Assembly: GCA_019247515.1 (NCBI GenBank)
Contig: JAFAOS010000540.1
Coordinates: forward strand, 1 to 45,659
Reading direction: 5' to 3'
Length of the DNA stretch: 45,659 nucleotides
Origin: Chloroflexota bacterium
Lineage (GTDB): Bacteria; Chloroflexota; UBA6077; CF-72
Part shown: piece by piece, positions 43,923-45,659 of the stretch
Layout of the letters: every line of letters begins with the position of its first letter
Position numbering within the stretch: position 1 is the stretch's first letter
Position numbers and translations under genes: made by a program
Notes under the pieces: generated by a model
Database searches by the model: none
What the model was told of the DNA's origin: nothing
Seen by the model: only the letters and a program-made list of their open reading frames with translations

Positions 43923-45594
43923 CGGGTGGCGACCACGGTTCGGCCGCGTCCGCGCCGCGCCGCACGACGGCGAAGGTGTTGGCCAGTACCCGCTGCCAGG
44001 GTCCGACCTCGCCGCCAGGCCACGCCACCCGAACCTCGGCCTCCGCGGCGCGGCCCAGCCCGAAATGGACCCAGCCCAGCTGGCCGCTGGCGTGCCCACC
44101 GCCGATGGTGAGCTCGCGGCGCTGAATTCGCTCACCCGTGCGCACTTCCACCCAGGCACCGATGGCGTCGACATTCGGCGGCTCCTGGTTGAGCTGGAGC
44201 TCCAGCCAGTTGCCCATTGCGTCTGGAGGAGCGGCGGTCGCGGCGCCAAGGTTGTGCCACACACGCACGGGGGCGCCATAGTTCACCTCCACGATGTCCA
44301 GGAGCCCGTCACGACTGAGGTCGACGACCGCCGCTCCCCGGCCGCGGTCGAAGCTCACGATGCCCGCGGCGTCCGCGCCCTCGCGGAATGCGCCGTCGGG
44401 CTGTCCCAGAAAGAGGTCGCTGGGGTCCTGGCGAGCGTAGTCGGGCTCGTCGGTGACGTTGCCCTTGGAGATAAACAGGTCGATCAACCCGTCGTTGTTG
44501 ACGTCGTCGAACTGCGCGTGCCAGGCAGTGGAGGGCAGTGCCGTATCGCCGGCGAACGGGTGCGCGGCATTGATCCCCCGCGCCATGCCGGCATCCCGGT
44601 ACGCGGGACGGGCCGCGTCCGAGGCCAACGTCTGAAGACGGCTCGCGGCCTGGCTGGTGAGGAAGTAGTCCGGGTAGCCGCTGCCCGTGAGGTCGTAGCT
44701 CGCGATGCCCATGCCCTCGACCTGGACGGTAGCCCACCCTTCTTCGGCTGTGTACAGGTGCGGGGCTTCTCCGGGCGCGATGCGCCACAGTTGCTCCTGC
44801 CCGTCCGTAGGCAGGTAATAGTGCTCGTCGTTGCTCACCCGGAGGTCCGTGCGCCCGGAACGGTCCCAGTCGCTGAAGAGCATCGACAGAGCGCACCAGC
44901 CGGGTCGAAGCGGAGCGGCATCCCCGAATCTTGCGCCGACCGGTCGGAACAGGACGTTGTCGAAGCAGAGGTGGTGCGGATCGTTGCTCGACGGGTCCTG
45001 GTAACGGCCGAACGCCAGCGTTGGCAGGCTCTGTCCGTCCTCCCACGTCGCGCTGAAGGCGGTGGTCGCCGGACCGCGCCCATCGAACCCGAGATCCTCG
45101 TTCGCTCGCTCGAAGCGGCAGCCTCCGAGACCCCTGAGCAAGACCGTCTCGGTTGCCCGCAGGACGACCAGGTCAGGCTGCCCGCGACCTTCAATGTCGA
45201 TCGGGTACGCCCCCATCACACCTGTCAGGTCGGTGACGGGACTCTCGAGGCGCGTGAATCGGAGCGGGCCGCCGACCGGACTGTCGTTACGATACAGAGC
45301 CGCGGGCTGGCTCCCACCGGCGAAATACAGCGAGGGCCTCCCATCGCCGTTGCAATCGAAGGCGGCCACGCCGCCGCCGACCGCGTAGTCGAAGTCGCCA
45401 GTGTAGACGTGGTTGATGCCCGCGCTAGCGGTCTCGTCCACAAAATGTGGCGCTCCGAGAGCCCCCGGCGCGGTCGTCGAGGTCGTCGTCCGGGCGATGA
45501 CTCCCGCAACCACCAGCGCCGCCGCGAGCGCTCCGAGGCCGACCACTGTTACCAGGCGAGAACGAGGTCGAGCGAGAGGGTTGAGCACGTGCAC
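43912..45594 (-). CDS. Exported FG-GAP/ASPIC-UnbV (CRTAC1-like) protein
   Basis: 560 residues from a GTG at 45594. The frame has no stop up to the window edge, so the start could be further upstream. A signal or anchor helix (LVTVVGLGALAAALVVAGV, about 14-32) precedes six FG-GAP/VCBS-type blades with calcium-loop-like motifs (FDCNGDGRPSLYF, YDLTGSGYPDYF, DDVNNDGLIDLF, VDLSRDGLLDIV). The C-terminal ASPIC/UnbV domain reads NWLELQL, then GAWVEVRTGERIQRRE, GGGHASGQ and HFGLG. It is probably a surface or periplasmic beta-propeller; the UnbU-like membrane protein overlaps its 3' end, implying a joint role. No enzymatic motif is apparent. Confidence 0.85.
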   Translation of the reverse strand: MHVLNPLARPRSRLVTVVGLGALAAALVVAGVIARTTTSTTAPGALGAPHFVDETASAGINHVYTGDFDYAVGGGVAAFDCNGDGRPSLYFAGGSQPAALYRNDSPVGGPLRFTRLESPVTDLTGVMGAYPIDIEGRGQPDLVVLRATETVLLRGLGGCRFERANEDLGFDGRGPATTAFSATWEDGQSLPTLAFGRYQDPSSNDPHHLCFDNVLFRPVGARFGDAAPLRPGWCALSMLFSDWDRSGRTDLRVSNDEHYYLPTDGQEQLWRIAPGEAPHLYTAEEGWATVQVEGMGIASYDLTGSGYPDYFLTSQAASRLQTLASDAARPAYRDAGMARGINAAHPFAGDTALPSTAWHAQFDDVNNDGLIDLFISKGNVTDEPDYARQDPSDLFLGQPDGAFREGADAAGIVSFDRGRGAAVVDLSRDGLLDIVEVNYGAPVRVWHNLGAATAAPPDAMGNWLELQLNQEPPNVDAIGAWVEVRTGERIQRRELTIGGGHASGQLGWVHFGLGRAAEAEVRVAWPGGEVGPWQRVLANTFAVVRRGADAAEPWSPPGED

Positions 45595-45659
45595 GTTGGG
45601 GACCCGCGGCGGAGGACTGCCGCACGCAGGATAGACGGACTCGAAGGCAATCCGCTGTT

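Noticed and set aside
42357..45594. Enediyne biosynthetic cluster
   Set aside because: Only UnbU- and UnbV-like genes are present; no polyketide synthase, thioesterase or UnbL was seen.
45595..45659. Upstream extension of the FG-GAP gene
   Set aside because: The frame is open to the window edge, but the signal helix starts shortly after the GTG at 45594 and no better start is seen; it cannot be settled from this window.

Overview
The window is GC-rich and densely packed. It reads like a chromosomal catabolic region of a free-living, probably soil or thermal-habitat Chloroflexota (inference). Support comes from Tat-exported binding lipoproteins, a deazaflavin (F420)-type LLM oxidoreductase, a mycothiol-type DinB protein, Thr-Pro-rich secreted proteins, leaderless-looking starts and many NTGA gene overlaps. 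No rRNA, tRNA, CRISPR array, insertion sequence or phage gene is visible.

Layout. (1) 1-5626, minus strand: a tight operon of a secreted serine-hydrolase (class A beta-lactamase fold) with a degenerate VanY-like tail, a SelA-like PLP enzyme, a phosphoketolase and a window-truncated SnoaL/DUF4440 protein. Divergent from it (5702-6913) is an amidohydrolase of the type often found with SelA-like PLP enzymes. (2) 6914-19274: a mosaic of small-molecule catabolism. It holds a decayed O-methyltransferase pseudogene, an acetolactate-synthase-like TPP enzyme, two paralogous orphan sugar-binding lipoproteins, a formylglycine-generating-enzyme homologue, a dienelactone hydrolase, a DinB/maleylpyruvate-isomerase-like protein, a TIM-barrel amidohydrolase, an SDR, a 2-oxoacid dehydrogenase E1 alpha/beta pair and a VOC protein. 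(3) 19281-38327: a rhamnose/rhamnoside locus. It has a DeoR-family regulator, a fused rhamnulose-1-phosphate aldolase/lactaldehyde dehydrogenase, a complete five-gene Dpp/Opp-type importer, a complete RhaSTPQ-like monosaccharide importer, a cytoplasmic GH78 alpha-L-rhamnosidase and a further orphan family-5 binding lipoprotein. Three similar operator/promoter sequences (near 20198, 21058 and 23223) sit in front of the regulator, the aldolase and the Dpp-type operon and suggest one regulon. (4) 38453-42341: a cysteine-dioxygenase-like cupin diverges from an ECF nickel/cobalt importer (CbiM/NikMN-CbiQ-CbiO), with an inverted repeat and a tandem repeat between them. (5) 42357-45594, minus strand: an UnbV-type (FG-GAP/ASPIC) exported protein followed by an UnbU-type RnfD-like membrane protein. 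This pair is known from enediyne clusters but has no enediyne genes here.

How it fits together. In region 3, oligo-rhamnosides or rhamnosylated compounds would enter through the Dpp-type system and be cut inside the cell by the GH78 enzyme. Free rhamnose would enter through RhaSTPQ, and the DeoR protein would couple expression to a phosphorylated intermediate. Rhamnose isomerase and rhamnulokinase, needed to reach the aldolase substrate, are not in the window. Elsewhere several substrate-binding proteins lack permeases, so transporter parts must be shared or encoded elsewhere.

Limits: all calls are by reading translated sequence and motifs; no search was run. Several starts (GTG/TTG, missing Shine-Dalgarno) are judgement calls and are flagged.
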